Notes: generated from the sequence alone by a model not told the origin. Positions 54,076-64,000 are shown, counted from the stretch's first letter. The stretch: 64,000 nt of DNA from Diabrotica undecimpunctata (GCF_040954645.1 NC_092809.1:67332141-67396140); one strand, 5' to 3'. Numbers and translations: made by a program.

Positions 54076-56618
54076 TATGTAACTTCTTTAAATTTAAAAA
54101 ATGTTTAAACTGTTTGTTCTTTGTCTAGTGTTGTGTAAATGTATTATTTAATGTTTATGACATTCACCAAATTGTTGGATAGCTCCTCGTGTCTAACACA
54201 CCGCTTTATTTTTTATAGTTCTTCTATACTCCTCCAGTCACCATCAGCCACTGCCAGTAATTCGCCATTTTTATTCCAAATTAATTATCCAACTAATTTA
54301 CAAATTTTTAAGCACAATTATTAAGCAAAAAGTTTGCTTATATGGAAATCGAACCCACAGCTTAATACGCTACACTTATTTTAAATCGACTCACAACGTC
54401 TCACTACAGGATCTCAGACTAAGTGAACAAGTCCAGTGTAGCCAGCAAGCAAGCAATTTAATTGAATCCAGCCTGTGAGACTTGGTCACCCCTTATAATT
54501 ACGTTTGGGAGTAACAATTTATTGGAGCGATGTATATTAATTCGGGTGTAAACAGGAATCCCTCCACCATGCTCCAATGCTCCAGACTATTCTTTTTCTC
54601 CCTATAGCACTCTGATGCGTGATAGAGGCACAAATATCAGCCAAATGCTCTTTATGTGGGCATCCTGGGTAATAAAATTCCAACATTGTTTCCTAACCCA
54701 TTCAATCAGGCCAGCGTTAAGAGCTTTATTCCTGTTATCCTTTTGTGACTTATCAGTACATATGTGAAAGTGTTAATATAATTAAAGAGGACAAGGACTG
54801 TGTTCGATTGGGCTGGTTCGACATAATTAGAAGAGGTTGTAAAGGGTTAAACAAATAATGTCCAAATCAAGTTTGTAAAGAGTCTTACCAATACTGCTAT
54901 TACACACACTCGCGGTATTTATAGGCTTTCACCCGCGATCTTCACATTCGGTTGTGTCTTATGCGAGGGGAGCTGTCTTTAATGGTTTTTACATACATGT
55001 CTCGCGGTACTAACACTAAGATCATATTAGAGATAGAGCACATTTGCATCTGTTGTCTATCCGATTCATAAGAGGATTCGCGATATTTTTCGCGTAACTA
55101 TCAGCGAGAGAGAGAGAATTTCTGTCTCTAGCAGCAGTCAACAGTCAAGAGAGAGGGCGTCTGTTGCTAGCAAAAGTCAACAGTAAAGAGAAAGTATTTT
55201 TCGTTTGCTATTTTTAAACTATCTATATTTCCAAAGGAGTGGGTTTGAAGTGAGAGTAGAAATTAAGAGTTGGAGTAGAATATTGATTTTAAAAATGAGG
55301 TGAAGAATGATAGTAATTAATACAGCGAAAAATATAATATAGTTTTTAGCATGTGAAAAATTGAACATTGTCCATGAACCTAAAATTGCTTGCTTGGGCC
55401 TTAAGTCTTCGCCCTGAGTTGCGTCTAGTTTAAAGACTTGGTGCTCAAAGATTTGGGTCCTACGTGCCCGGATTTTTTAGGTTTTGGTAATTTTTTTTGG
55501 GGCTTGTGCCGGTTTTTTGTTAGTATTTTTTTAAATTTTTTTTTTTGGTAAACGAAGCTGTTTTTCATGTTTTTTTGTAATTTTTTTGGTAGAATTTCCT
55601 GAAACTTAATTAATGGGACCTACACAGTTTTATTACGCTTGTCTATGTTAATAGAGCTACGAACTATCTTCTTTTATTTGTTCTCTCTCTAGAGTTAGTT
55701 TTACTATCTCTTGTCGTACGGTCGGACCATCCTCCGAGGTATTCGGAGATTCTTGATGACTTCCGACTGCCGCTTTAGAGGAAAAGCGAAGGTTTTTCGA
55801 CTCCATACTCTTGCTCGTGGAGTTTATGTGATCTGGACTTCCGCTCGGCGCGAAGCTCACCGGAGGCTCTGTGGTCAGCAAAGTGCCACCAGCAACCAGA
55901 ATACTTTAACAGTTCGAGTTTTCTTATGTGAATGAGATATATTTGTCTCACATGAATAATTGTCTAATATTCTGAGCATGGTGGATGCCTTAAATCTCTT
56001 CGGGTATTTCACGCCTCAACGTGGGGCCAAGTTCACACTCCTTGAGAGGTATACAAACGACGGTAGAGTGTTGACTCTTTGACGGCCTTTCCCTCCGCAT
56101 TGCCACGTCTCGAGAAATAATCTTAAGTCCCGTAAAGAGTGTTACTATTTCTATCGAATGGTTTTTGGCGGCGAAGTGCTACTTCAGCTCGGCCACCGAC
56201 CGAGGAGTAATTCCAAGCCCCCGTCTGGGGCTTAAATAACTTTAAGACAACCTGTCTTCTCCTATTTCAAAGATCGTGTCTATCAGACCAGGCAGCGTTC
56301 TCTCCGAGCTGTTAGCTGGCTTCCGCGGGGTAATTATAAGTCTGCTGCCAGACTTTTCTTTACCTCCACAAAAGGTAGACCGACAGTCAACAATAGCTGG
56401 TTCGTATACTTCTTGTAGGACTTAAGAATATAGTAGCCACACGGCTTCGTGTTTATTCAAACATTAAAGGGCTTTCGGAATCGTCTTCGAAGCGAACTCT
56501 TTTTAAATCGAAGAAAATGTTCTTAATAATAAAACGCAGAATCATAGAAAAGGCACTCGGCCAACAAGGTCTATCAGGGGCTAGTGGTGTAAGATAACAA
56601 GATCCCTATCGAAAGATG
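54076..56618. other. Unassigned, partly GC-richer region left of solo LTR B
   Basis: No gene can be named. Points seen: a tRNA B-box-like GGGTTCGATTTCC on the minus strand at about 54357-54345; GCGGTATTTATAGG near 54942; GA-rich repeats 55104-55200 (AGCAGTCAACAGTC and AGCAAAAGTCAACAGT copies); a minus-strand 74-codon ORF 55657-55881 (SHQESPNTSEDGPTVRQEIV) with charged, gag-leader-like composition; and a GC-richer block 55690-56440. It may be the body or leader of an LTR element into which LTR B inserted. Confidence 0.35.
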
Positions 56619-56622
56619 TGCT

Positions 56623-57074
56623 TGTCATCGAATGCCATAGTCTTGGACTAGTACGCATTTCGATGCGCATCGCCCCGCCTCGAATTTTCCCATTGGCTTG
56701 ACCTGGAAATCCCTATCTATCGCTCGAACAGCACATATAAATATTGGCGATTTTCAGGTCAGCCAAGTCAGTCCCTCACGGACTCTCCGAGAGCTTAGTG
56801 CTCTCGGGGCTCTGCTTCCTGCATTTATTTTCCATACTCTGTGGCTGAGAATTGTTTCAACTTAACTTGGTGTTTTATTTCAACGAAGAAATTGTCATGT
56901 AAGAAATATCTTGCCTTTTTCAAGGCAAGACACCAAAGATAAATATTTTCCAAGTCCATAACCCGAAAATGGACTTAAGTAGAGGAGCTCTCGACAGTAT
57001 ATTCGAAGCCCTCTACAGAGCACCCGGAGATAACAGAAGGTGGTTAGACCCTTATTTGTTCCCCCGAGGTGACA
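56623..57074 (-). repeat. Solo LTR type 2, 452 bp, copy B
   Basis: On the minus strand it runs TGTCACCTCGGGGGAAC to GCATTCGATGACA and matches 29915-30372 with only scattered changes. A perfect 4-bp duplication TGCT flanks it (56619-56622 and 57075-57078). No internal region is present. Inverted relative to copy A. Confidence 0.93.
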
Positions 57075-57129
57075 TGCTGCCTTTTTATACATTTCGTGTT
57101 TGCAATTTAGTAGCAATCTTTCACTGGGA

Positions 57130-57171
57130 GGCCAATAACAAAGCAGTTAATAAAACTGTTTGTTATTGGCC
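57130..57171. promoter_or_regulatory. Hairpin with paired CCAAT boxes upstream of a TATA box
   Basis: GGCCAATAACAAA and its inverse TTTGTTATTGGCC form an 18-bp stem (one bulge) around AATAA, placing CCAAT boxes in both orientations. A third, inverted CCAAT (GATTGG) is at 57197 and TATAAAAA at 57226-57233. Spacing suits a polymerase II promoter reading to the right, perhaps an LTR U3. No coding region follows within 400 bp. Confidence 0.45.
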
Positions 57172-57237
57172 AGCAAAAGTGATAATATGCGTCGTGATTG
57201 GTCACTTCTAGCGACACTCTCCGGGTATAAAAACCGG

Positions 57238-58130
57238 TATAGACCTTCGTTGTTATCGTATACATCATTTTCCCGCTTTATTAATCGGAGAAGGTTGCGT
57301 CGGCCAATAGAAAAGCAATAGTGCTTTCTCTTATCCATGCTAGATCTAGGGTAGAGAAAAATTTAGACGTGGTAGAGAAAAACTAACTACAGTTTTAAAA
57401 CCAGCATGCGTAAATACCTAAAACAGCTCAAAAATCGAACTGAACATTTTTTTTAATTCTTCCCCAGTATAATTCAACTAACAAAAGGTATTCAAAAAAT
57501 AACCTCTGTAGTTATTTTTTTGATATATATTAAGTACACAAAATAAAATTAGCATAATTTAAATAGATGTCGTATCCTATAAATCAAACGTTTTCTACTT
57601 AATTGGATGAAGTTTTTTGCTTACCAAAATCAAATAAGAAATGTCCATTAGAGAGATGTTTATCACTAACGAGAACCTCTCTGGAGGCTATGAAAATTTT
57701 ATTTCCCCAAAAGACAAAATAATTAAATTACATGAGAATTTTCCAATGAAGAAGGCTTTTCAGTTGGATGCGAACCGTAATTTTTCTGGAATATTTGAAT
57801 TTAATACAAAATATCCGACTCTAGGGAACCGACAAACGAGAAAACGCCTAGGGCGTGAAATTTTTTTATTTTTATTTGAGATAAGTTATTTAAACTAAGA
57901 AAAACCTTATATGTAAGTGAAGTATATACAAGAATATAGATTTATCGTGATACATAAGTTATTACTGTTTAAAATACTACTGAAACTCATTTTTACCATT
58001 ATCCCAAACTCAAAATAATTAGCCGAAACAGCTGTAGTGATAAGAATTTAAAATAAATTTTGTGGAAGTTTTGAAAACAAAGTTTTCAGTGTTTTATTGT
58101 TATTCAAAATAATGCAATTATTTTTTTTAT
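57238..58130. other. Unassigned region with an 85-codon ORF
   Basis: A plus-strand ORF at 57641-57898 (MSIREMFITNENLSGGYENF) has no known motif. A 10-bp stem AAAAAATAAC/GTTATTTTTT is at about 57495-57521. Nothing else is recognised. Confidence 0.3.
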
Positions 58131-58235
58131 TGGGAGTAAGCCACAATTTAAGTTTTTTTTTTAAATTTAATTTTATTTTTGACGTTTCAATTTTTACTTC
58201 GGAAATCGTTCTGAAAATTCGAAACATTCATAAAT
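58131..58235. repeat. Single arm of the foldback family, diverged
   Basis: GGGAGTAAGCCACAATTTAA, then TTGACGTTTCAATTTTTACT and CGGAAATCGTTCTGAAAAT match one arm of 43881-44084. No second arm follows. Confidence 0.7.
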
Positions 58236-58315
58236 TAAGCAAATTTTGTTTTTTGTTACTTGCTGAAATATTCTGCTAATCGGTAAAAAGAAATAAAATA
58301 AAACTTAGTCACAAT

Positions 58316-58385
58316 CAATTTAATTTTACCACCAAAACGACCGGTTTCGCTTACTACACTTTGCTAAGCATCTTCAGATCTAACG
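58316..58385 (-). other. Possible Penelope-type 3' end remnant
   Basis: On the minus strand GATCTGAAGATGCTTAGCAA followed by GTGTAGTAAGCGAAACCGGT is like the terminal phrase of Penelope-like elements. No coding part remains. Confidence 0.4.
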
Positions 58386-58704
58386 ATAACAGGTAAATTA
58401 AATGCTGAAATTACAAAGCCCACATTGGGATGCTCTCTTATAAAGATAACAATAACAGTAATAATGCCAATATTACATGTCTGTGATTATTAATATGAAT
58501 AAAATTGATAAAGCAGACAAACTAAAAACCCACAAATTGGTATACCCACTTTTTTTAATTTTTGTGTTTTTATCATCTGTTTCTTTTAGCACTATACTTG
58601 AATCATTTCATTCTTCGCCAAAAAAGAAAGTGGCACTTCTGTGCGCTAACCACTAACGTGCATAGTATTTTGGAAAGTATCAATGTAGACCCATTGATTT
58701 TTTT

Positions 58705-58751
58705 TGTTATGATTACCAACCTCTCTATGGAGACGGCACTCTAAGAAGAAG
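58705..58751 (+). pseudogene. LINE A extreme 3' end
   Basis: ATGATTACCAACCTCTCTAT then GGAGACGGCACTCTAAGAAG matches the last codons (MIxNL) and GAA tail of LINE A. Only about 47 bp are left. Confidence 0.6.
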
Positions 58752-58759
58752 TCTGCTGT

Positions 58760-58880
58760 CTTCTGGCTCTACTGTATACAAGGTAGGTAACAGAGGTATG
58801 GCTACGTTTTAGCTTCCTAATATTACCCTGGTTTCACCCATAGAACTCAGAAAGTCGGTCTACCGCCTGAGCTATCCGAC
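58760..58880 (-). repeat. tRNA-derived SINE candidate
   Basis: From 58880 the minus strand reads GTCGGATAGCTCAGGCGGTA. TAGCTCAGGCGG (58874-58863) fits the polymerase III A box (one deviation). A weak B-box position follows (GGGTGAAACC, about 58837), then an unrelated body to about 58752. It lacks the pairing for a working tRNA and has no CCA-side stem. It abuts the LINE A 3' end in opposite orientation. Confidence 0.5.
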
Positions 58881-58888
58881 ATATCTAA

Positions 58889-60329
58889 TTATTATGCAAA
58901 ATATTTATGTCACTTTGTACAAAATTGACAATAATACCAAATGTTTTAGTAATTTATCTAACTTAGTAATATTTTCTTAAAAAAATATCATTCTGTGGGA
59001 AATATTAATACTGATTTAGCGTATTTAAATATGCTCGTAGAGTTAGCATTGACAAAAGTCACTAGTTTTATCAATCTGTATTTAGTACCCATTATAATTT
59101 TAACTAAATGAAATAAAACGTATTTTTATAAAAATAAATAGCTAATGTTTATTTTTTGCATATCTTGTTTCCTACATCTACGCTATATAATGGGAAAACT
59201 ATTATATTATAAGTTAACTGCATCTGTTCTTAACTATATAACTCAAAAATAGGAAAATTTACATATCCAATAAAAAAGCAATTGAGGTTAAATGCAAACC
59301 TCCATTAAAAATGAAATATTCAACTTGAGTACTTTAAAGAAAAAAAAAATGCACGACGTTAGCAAATTCCCGTCCACTCAAATTGTGTAAAATGCGGTAA
59401 AAACACTTAACACAACTTCATACCTCCTTGTGTAGAATCTTAAGAAGACTTCAGGAGCTTTCAAGGAAAAAACAGTCGGTGGCGTAATGCTTTTCCTCGA
59501 TGGGCTCTTACTTGAAACCTGGAAACTCTACATGCAAAACAACGTGTGTACAGTTTATTGATTTTTTCAACTTTAAAGTTAAAAGCGCTACGATTGTATA
59601 GCTTTAGTATAAAGAGTAAATATGGATAATAATCTATTAGCTGTTTAATTTAAAAATTACCGTTTAAAATATGCCACCGCCAATTTTAAGTATAAAAAAT
59701 AACGGTGTAAAAATAAAAAGTTGAAATAAAAGAAAATTAAATTAACAAACAATGTTGACTGTATTTTTATTTGTAAAATTAATTCTATTAAAATACATAT
59801 AAAAGTGAGATAGAAATCCAAGCTCGTATTAAATACCTCTTATTTTATTTTAATAAAATTTGATATAATTTTATATGATATATCTGGTAGAAAAAAATAA
59901 TAAATAAATAGAATTTCAGCCATATCAGTTAAGGTTTTAGATTTTTATTAATTTTTTTCTAAAGAACCCCGCAACTATCTTTATGGAAAACCGGCCCCGG
60001 TCAAATTAAACAAAAGTTCGGTTAATGATAGTTCTCAGTGCGTAGATTAAAAAAGTCAAAGGGACCTACGTCAGAAAAACTATTATTCTGAAGCTACAGC
60101 TTTCTAAAGATATTGGATTCAGGTGCTAAGTGTACGTCAAGTGCACGAAAATATTGATTTATGAAAGAACAGGGACATATTTTCTTGATGCATATTTGCA
60201 CGATGAATATAAATACGCAATCAAAAATAGATACATCGTATTTTAGTCTTCAGAAAACCGCCTAAAAGTCGAAAAACTGAAAAACGGCGATAGAAAATGT
60301 GTTGCTAGAGAGACGTAAGAATTATCATA
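58889..60329. other. Unassigned AT-rich region
   Basis: No gene or repeat structure seen over 1.4 kb. Confidence 0.3.
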
Positions 60330-60660
60330 CACACATCAAAATAATCTAGGGGACAAAGACAAAATGCGAGATTACAGGATTTCGAATAATTTATTTCAAA
60401 TATTTTTAATAAAAATTATAAACAAGTGTCTTGAATATAAAATAACTATTTTTTCTTAGAATTATAGCAAAAGCCCTTCATAAAATTAAAAGATAACTCC
60501 ATAATTTAAAAAATGATAACAAAAAAAATTAAAAACTAATTTGTTGACCCTTAACTCCCAAAACAACAAAAATATTTAAAACATATTTTTTTTTGTATTT
60601 ATAGCTAACATTGATTTAAAGCTGTTAATATAGGTGTCCCCTGGATTATTTTGATGTATG
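60330..60660. mobile_element. MITE candidate, about 331 bp
   Basis: Terminal inverted repeats of 26 bp with two mismatches: CACACATCAAAATAATCTAG at the left and the inverse of CATACATCAAAATAATCCAG at the right, both followed by GGGACA. TA flanks both sides (60328-60329 and 60661-60662). The interior is non-coding. A TA duplication suggests Tc1/mariner mobilisation. Confidence 0.75.
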
Positions 60661-60789
60661 TATTTTCACAAATGCTGCACCCTTATCCAATACCACTATA
60701 GCTGCCCCTGTGAACACACATTATTTAAAAATTCGATTTCGATGTAAATTCGCAAACGAACGTTACATATATACTTTGGGTGCAAAAGT

Positions 60790-61800
60790 TTTTAAGACAT
60801 GTTGCTGTAAGTTGCTGTTCACTTACATTAGAACGGCATAAAAATCTATGCATTAGTAGACGGTAAGTTTCCTTATACCGTAACTCTAGAGGTGTACGTT
60901 GGACAACAGTTAATTGGCCCATATAAAGTTGATAAAATATTTCCATCGTTCCTCGGATCTGCAGCCCTATATCTAGTTCTCACAGAAATGTAACAATGAA
61001 AAAAAATTTTACGAGCCTCCGCTTGGCCGATCTTTTTTTGAACAAACATTATCTGACTATGATAGGCACTATGAGACAAAACAAAAGAGAGCTTTCACTT
61101 CAATTTACTGATTTTAAGAGACCAGAAAAAACAAGAATGTTTGCTTTATGAGAAAAATGTACAATTGTATGTCGTATTGTCGTATATACCCAGAAAAAAG
61201 AAAAACGTTCTTTTACTCCCAATAATGTATCACGACGATTTGCTAGACGAATTAACGGGCAAGCCAGAAATCATCAGTGACATCGACTAATAAATCCAAA
61301 GAAGGAGTAGATCTAGTTAAAAATGTGTGTCGCCTACAATTGCACTCGAGCCACTCGACGATGACCAATGGTCATTTTTTTATTCTGCAATGAATATAGC
61401 CGGTATCAACTCATTTGTAATAGACAAATATAAATCTAATGATATAGATAAAATGTCTAGAAGACATTTTCTAGAAGTTCTTGATATTAAACTAGTAAAC
61501 GATCATTGGCAATGTCGAATTTTAAATAAACGTATTCCTAGATCAACTAGGTCAAGAATAAAAGAAATTTGCCATATTGAAGAAGAAATTGTTCCAGCCC
61601 CAATTCCACAACCTAATTGTCGATGTCATTGTTTTTACGGTAGTAGACAAAAAATAGGTCAACCAGATACCCATCAAAAATGCCAAAAATTTGTTTGCTT
61701 AGAACACGCAAAATGCAGTTGTTCCGACTGCCTACAGGATGGATGCCTATATATTTCTGAAGACAGCAGCGAAGATGAATTTATTTCTATTTATTCATGT
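60790..61800 (+). pseudogene. piggyBac-like transposase, C-terminal two thirds
   Basis: Blocks in shifting frames: IYALVDGKFPYTVTLEVYVG and QQLIGPYKVDK (before the second Asp); MRQNKRELSLQFTDFKRPEK; then IYPEKR and LLDELTGKPE-type text; KEGVDLVKNVC (third Asp, usual GVDxxD); and MNIAGINSFVIDKYK. Next RRHFLEVLDIKLVNDHW, IPRSTRSRIKEI and the Cys/His tail CRCHCFYGSRQ, HQKCQKFVCLEHAKCSCSDC. The 170-codon frame from 61327 covers the last part. The segment with the second catalytic Asp is deleted or degraded (about 60930-61060). Dead; a lineage different from the 10-kb and 42-kb copies by its tail. Confidence 0.85.
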
Positions 61801-61839
61801 ATCTACTTCGCGCATCTCAAAGATTTGTTTTTTATTTAG

Positions 61840-62149
61840 TCTTTATTTACTTTCTTAGAAATAGTTGTTTTGTATTTGTTTAGTTTGAGTTTTTGTGTTT
61901 TATAATACCCAAAATTTGAAAAAGATATGTTAACTTTTATTTTCAAAGCATGAGTTTAGAGGAAAGGCACCAAATTTGAGACACATTTTTGGAAAAACGA
62001 ATATAAAAAAGAACATTTAACAGTTTTTAAAACATTTATTTCCAAAACTTAAATTTAATGTTTCTAGAATACAAATAAATATAAAGCTAATAAAAGATAT
62101 ATTTTGCAAAAAAATACACTTAGATTTTTGCGACATTTAATGTTAAAAA
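61840..62149. other. Spacer between piggyBac and pogo remnants
   Basis: Probably 3' UTRs of the two converging elements (piggyBac plus strand, pogo minus strand). No feature recognised. Confidence 0.35.
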
Positions 62150-63214
62150 TAATAGGTGGCCTAATTTGGGATAGCCGGATATCCAAATTTAAGACAGGTA
62201 CTTGGCTTCCAAATTCAAAGTCCCTAAAAATACGGCGACAAAAAGAGACCAGTCCAGTTTTTCGGAAACCATTGCAAGATATTTCCATCGTCGCAGCTCT
62301 GTTCCATACGCTTTACAAAAAATACTGGCAACGCCATAAGGCTACACAACACTCAACTGATTTTCTCTAAGCCAGTTTTCTATTTCTTGTGCGTAGTTAG
62401 TTTCAGAACTGCCATAAACGCAACATCCAACGATTGCAGCTTATGTGTAGAATGTAGTGGAAGGCAAATAATCGTCACATGATTCTGCTTGACCAAATCT
62501 ACTAGAGCAATATTTCTTGTATGAGAATAGTGACCATCAAGGACGAGAAGAACATTGTCTGCAGCTGAAGGTTTAGTAACTAAAACTATCTAGAATTTTA
62601 TAAAGTGTTAAAGCCATCTAGCGAAAGTATCGGCCTGTACCCAACCTGACTCCTGGCATTCTGCCACTGCTCCATTGCCTCTTTCTGCTGAAGTAAGTGA
62701 CTAAACCTGTGTCTTCCCTCTCATAAAAATTAATTTGCTTAAGGTCTGTTTCGTCCACATTGAATATACGTTGTGCAGGGTTAGTCAGCTTAAGATATTC
62801 TGGTTCATACAGGTCAAAGAACTTGGATACATTTTCAGCAGTAAACGATTTTACTCCAGCAGATGACATTCCTTGAGGTGTACGCATTGAAAGCGTTGGA
62901 TACCTAAATGGATATGGTATTGAGTTTCGTATTGCAAGTTGAAAGGCCTCTCGATTTATATTACGTGCTCTTAGTTCGAAATAATGTTGATTTATAGTTA
63001 GGACATAATCAACCAACTCATTTTCTAATTCCAAAGGAAGAATAGGTCGGCGGCCAATGGATATCCCGACTAGTTCTTCTGGAGTCTTGTCTGATTTTAC
63101 ATATCGTTTTAAGGTACCTTTTAGTAGTTTAAAAACTTTTGAGCCCTTCAAATAGCCCATCTCTTTATTTCTTACTGTATTTACAGCCCGTATCATATCA
63201 TTTATTTTTATCAT
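62150..63214 (-). pseudogene. pogo/Tigger-like transposase (CENP-B/jerky-like)
   Basis: A minus-strand frame of 198 codons (63214-62618) starts within the DNA-binding part (AVNTVRNKEMGYLKGSKVFK, TLKRYVKSDKTPEELVGISI). It contains GRRPILPLELENELVDYVLT, AFQLAIRNSIPYPF, LSMRTPQGMSSAGVKSFTAE, NVSKFFDLYEPEYLKL and AQRIFNVDETDLKQI with the first catalytic Asp. In later frames follow VLLVLDGHYSHTRNIALVDL (second Asp), HVTIICLPLHSTHKLQSLDV (usual QPLD reads QSLD) and, near 62270, NGFRKTGLVSFCRRIFRDFE. The part between VDET and LDGHYSHT is largely deleted. Broken and partial at the N-terminus. Confidence 0.85.
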
Positions 63215-63410
63215 ACATAAAAATAAAAATTTTACTCCCTCTATCCTTTATCCTCCGTAAGGATGTGGTGACGTTATGGTATTTGACGAATAGTTACTAT
63301 CCATTCTTCTCTCTAATGGACGCGGTGTGCTGCCTCAGACAGAGAGTAACCGGTAGCGCACTTTATTTGGTCTAACCATCGGAGTGGCGATTTTCCTCGA
63401 GTTCTTTTAC
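63215..63410 (-). pseudogene. LINE H C-terminal fragment
   Basis: The minus strand reads LDGKRTRGKSPLRWLDQIKC, TGYSLSEAAHRVH and REEWIVTIRQIP*RHH, a common LINE C-terminus (GRPxxRWxDQI...W..xxxxxxRHD). The tail runs into TAAAATTTTTATTTTTATG next to the pogo remnant. Confidence 0.65.
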
Positions 63411-63419
63411 CATCTAATA

Positions 63420-63471
63420 TATATAATATAATAATATATAATTATATATATTAGATATTATATATATCATA

Positions 63472-63546
<75 letters not shown>

Positions 63547-63576
63547 TTATATATATATATATATATACATATATAT
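63420..63576. repeat. (TA)n microsatellite, about 155 bp
   Basis: TA-rich from 63416; a long pure run lies at 63482-63540. It ends with TATATCGATACCTTT, the same junction as at 38878-38895. Confidence 0.95.
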
Positions 63577-63899
63577 ATCGATACCTTTTTGCCATAACAT
63601 CGTAAGTGACAAAATTAGGGAAAACAGTTTTATTGAAGAATCGTATCTATCAAGCCGCCAGGCACCTCCCAGCAAAATTATCGTAAGGTATAATAGCATA
63701 GTCTTGGAGAAAAAACCGAATTTGCTGTAACGTAAGTCACATAAAAATGTGAACAAATCTATTTTGTAGTTGTGAAAACATCGCATGGTCACCAAAACAT
63801 CGTAAGGTGCAAGTCACGTGGTACAAAAATTGCTACTTACGATGCAGCGAAGTGCGTTACGATCTATTAGTGCACTGTGTATAGGCGCAGAATCAGAAC
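63577..63899. promoter_or_regulatory. Lead region with repeated CGTAAG/CTTACG motifs
   Basis: Copies: CATCGTAAGTGAC (63597), TATCGTAAGGTA (63679), TAACGTAAGTCAC (63728), CATCGTAAGGTGC (63798), ACTTACGATGC (63834) and GTTACGATC (63856). The spacing is irregular. They look like subterminal binding sites of a DNA transposon or a repeated regulatory motif upstream of the ORF at 63975. Confidence 0.5.
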
Positions 63900-63957
63900 G
63901 TAAGTACCACAAAATAATTTTTTCTGTAATTATTTATGGTTTTTACTTTTGCTTTAG
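63900..63957 (+). other. Predicted 58-nt intron in a 5' leader
   Basis: A consensus donor GTAAGT at 63900 and a pyrimidine-rich acceptor CTTTTGCTTTAG ending at 63957. Size is typical of short insect introns. It would lie in the 5' UTR of the ORF that starts 17 nt further on. Confidence 0.5.
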
Positions 63958-63974
63958 GCATAGAAGATAATAAA

Positions 63975-64000
63975 ATGTCGAAAACAAGAGGCTGGAAGAA
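63975..64000 (+). CDS. Start of an ORF cut by the window end
   Basis: ATAATAAAATGTCG gives MSKTRGWKK, running off the window. The A-rich context before ATG is favourable for insects. Only nine codons are visible, so its identity is unknown; a transposase is likely if the upstream CGTAAG cluster is a transposon terminus. Confidence 0.4.

Noticed and set aside
54330..54420. tRNA-derived SINE from a B-box-like GGGTTCGATTTCC
   Set aside because: No A box at the right distance was found, so it is mentioned only as a motif within the unassigned region.
57641..57898. 85-codon ORF as a small gene
   Set aside because: No motif, no signal peptide, and neighbours are transposon debris; evidence is insufficient.
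58808..58880. Functional tRNA gene on the minus strand
   Set aside because: The A box is good, but the T-arm/B box is degenerate and acceptor and anticodon stems do not pair; a SINE head is more likely.

Overview
The window looks like repeat-dense, AT-rich insect nuclear DNA. I infer an insect from the repeat repertoire: R2-like, Jockey-like and RTE-like non-LTR retrotransposons, Penelope-like elements, Gypsy-type LTR elements, mariner, pogo and piggyBac transposons, long (TA)n arrays and GT-AG introns. A beetle is plausible but the sequence does not prove it. There are no operons, ribosome binding sites or CRISPR arrays. I see no convincing host gene. Nearly every recognisable coding stretch belongs to a transposable element, and most are broken by stops, frameshifts or truncation. 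The possible exceptions are an unassigned spliced DDE-type transposase gene (39.2-40.8 kb) and the first codons of an ORF at the very end, behind a 58-nt intron.

Layout. 0.4-3.4 kb: a nearly full-length but decayed LINE on the minus strand ('LINE A': endonuclease, RT, C-terminal domain), the fullest member of a family with at least seven more 5'-truncated copies here, most of which end in a short GAA tract. 3.6-4.3 kb: a non-autonomous element with about 215-bp inverted arms. 4.5-12 kb: Penelope and piggyBac fragments among LINE A 3' ends. 12.5-14.1 kb: a young compact Gypsy element (two 155-bp LTRs, ATAT target duplication) that keeps integrase on one strand and protease on the other. 14.5-15.9 kb: the C-terminal half and probable 3' UTR of an R2-clade element outside rDNA, abutting a Jockey LINE (15.9-16.7 kb), which is followed by a mariner (16.76-18.39 kb). 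19.7-22.7 kb: a second LINE, split by a 602-bp solo LTR. 22.7-30.5 kb: Penelope remnants and (TA)n arrays, plus a 458-bp solo LTR.

31.7-35.85 kb: a third LINE, split by a 1170-bp solo LTR and ending in a (TA)n array. 36.2-38.2 kb: a Tc1/mariner remnant and a Jockey/CR1-like LINE with an A-rich tail. 38.9-40.8 kb: the spliced DDE transposase. 40.9-43.7 kb: a LINE split by a second copy of the 1.2-kb LTR, then a dead piggyBac. 43.9-44.1 kb: a 204-bp near-perfect foldback element. 46.1-47.5 kb: a LINE endonuclease piece, a 275-bp LTR and LTR-element internal sequence. 48.2-50.1 kb: two tail-to-tail copies of an IS630/Tc1-like transposase, one carrying a 131-bp MITE. 51.3-54.1 kb: four LINE 3' ends. 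54.1-58.1 kb: a more GC-rich, unassigned LTR-like region holding a second copy of the 30-kb solo LTR. 58-63.4 kb: foldback, SINE, MITE, piggyBac, pogo and LINE remnants. 63.4-64 kb: a (TA)n array, a cluster of CGTAAG motifs and the start of an ORF.

The elements do not form a pathway. Their relation is chronological: younger solo LTRs, MITEs and mariners lie inside older LINEs, and in several cases restoring the interrupted reading frame or the target-site duplication fixes the insertion point exactly.
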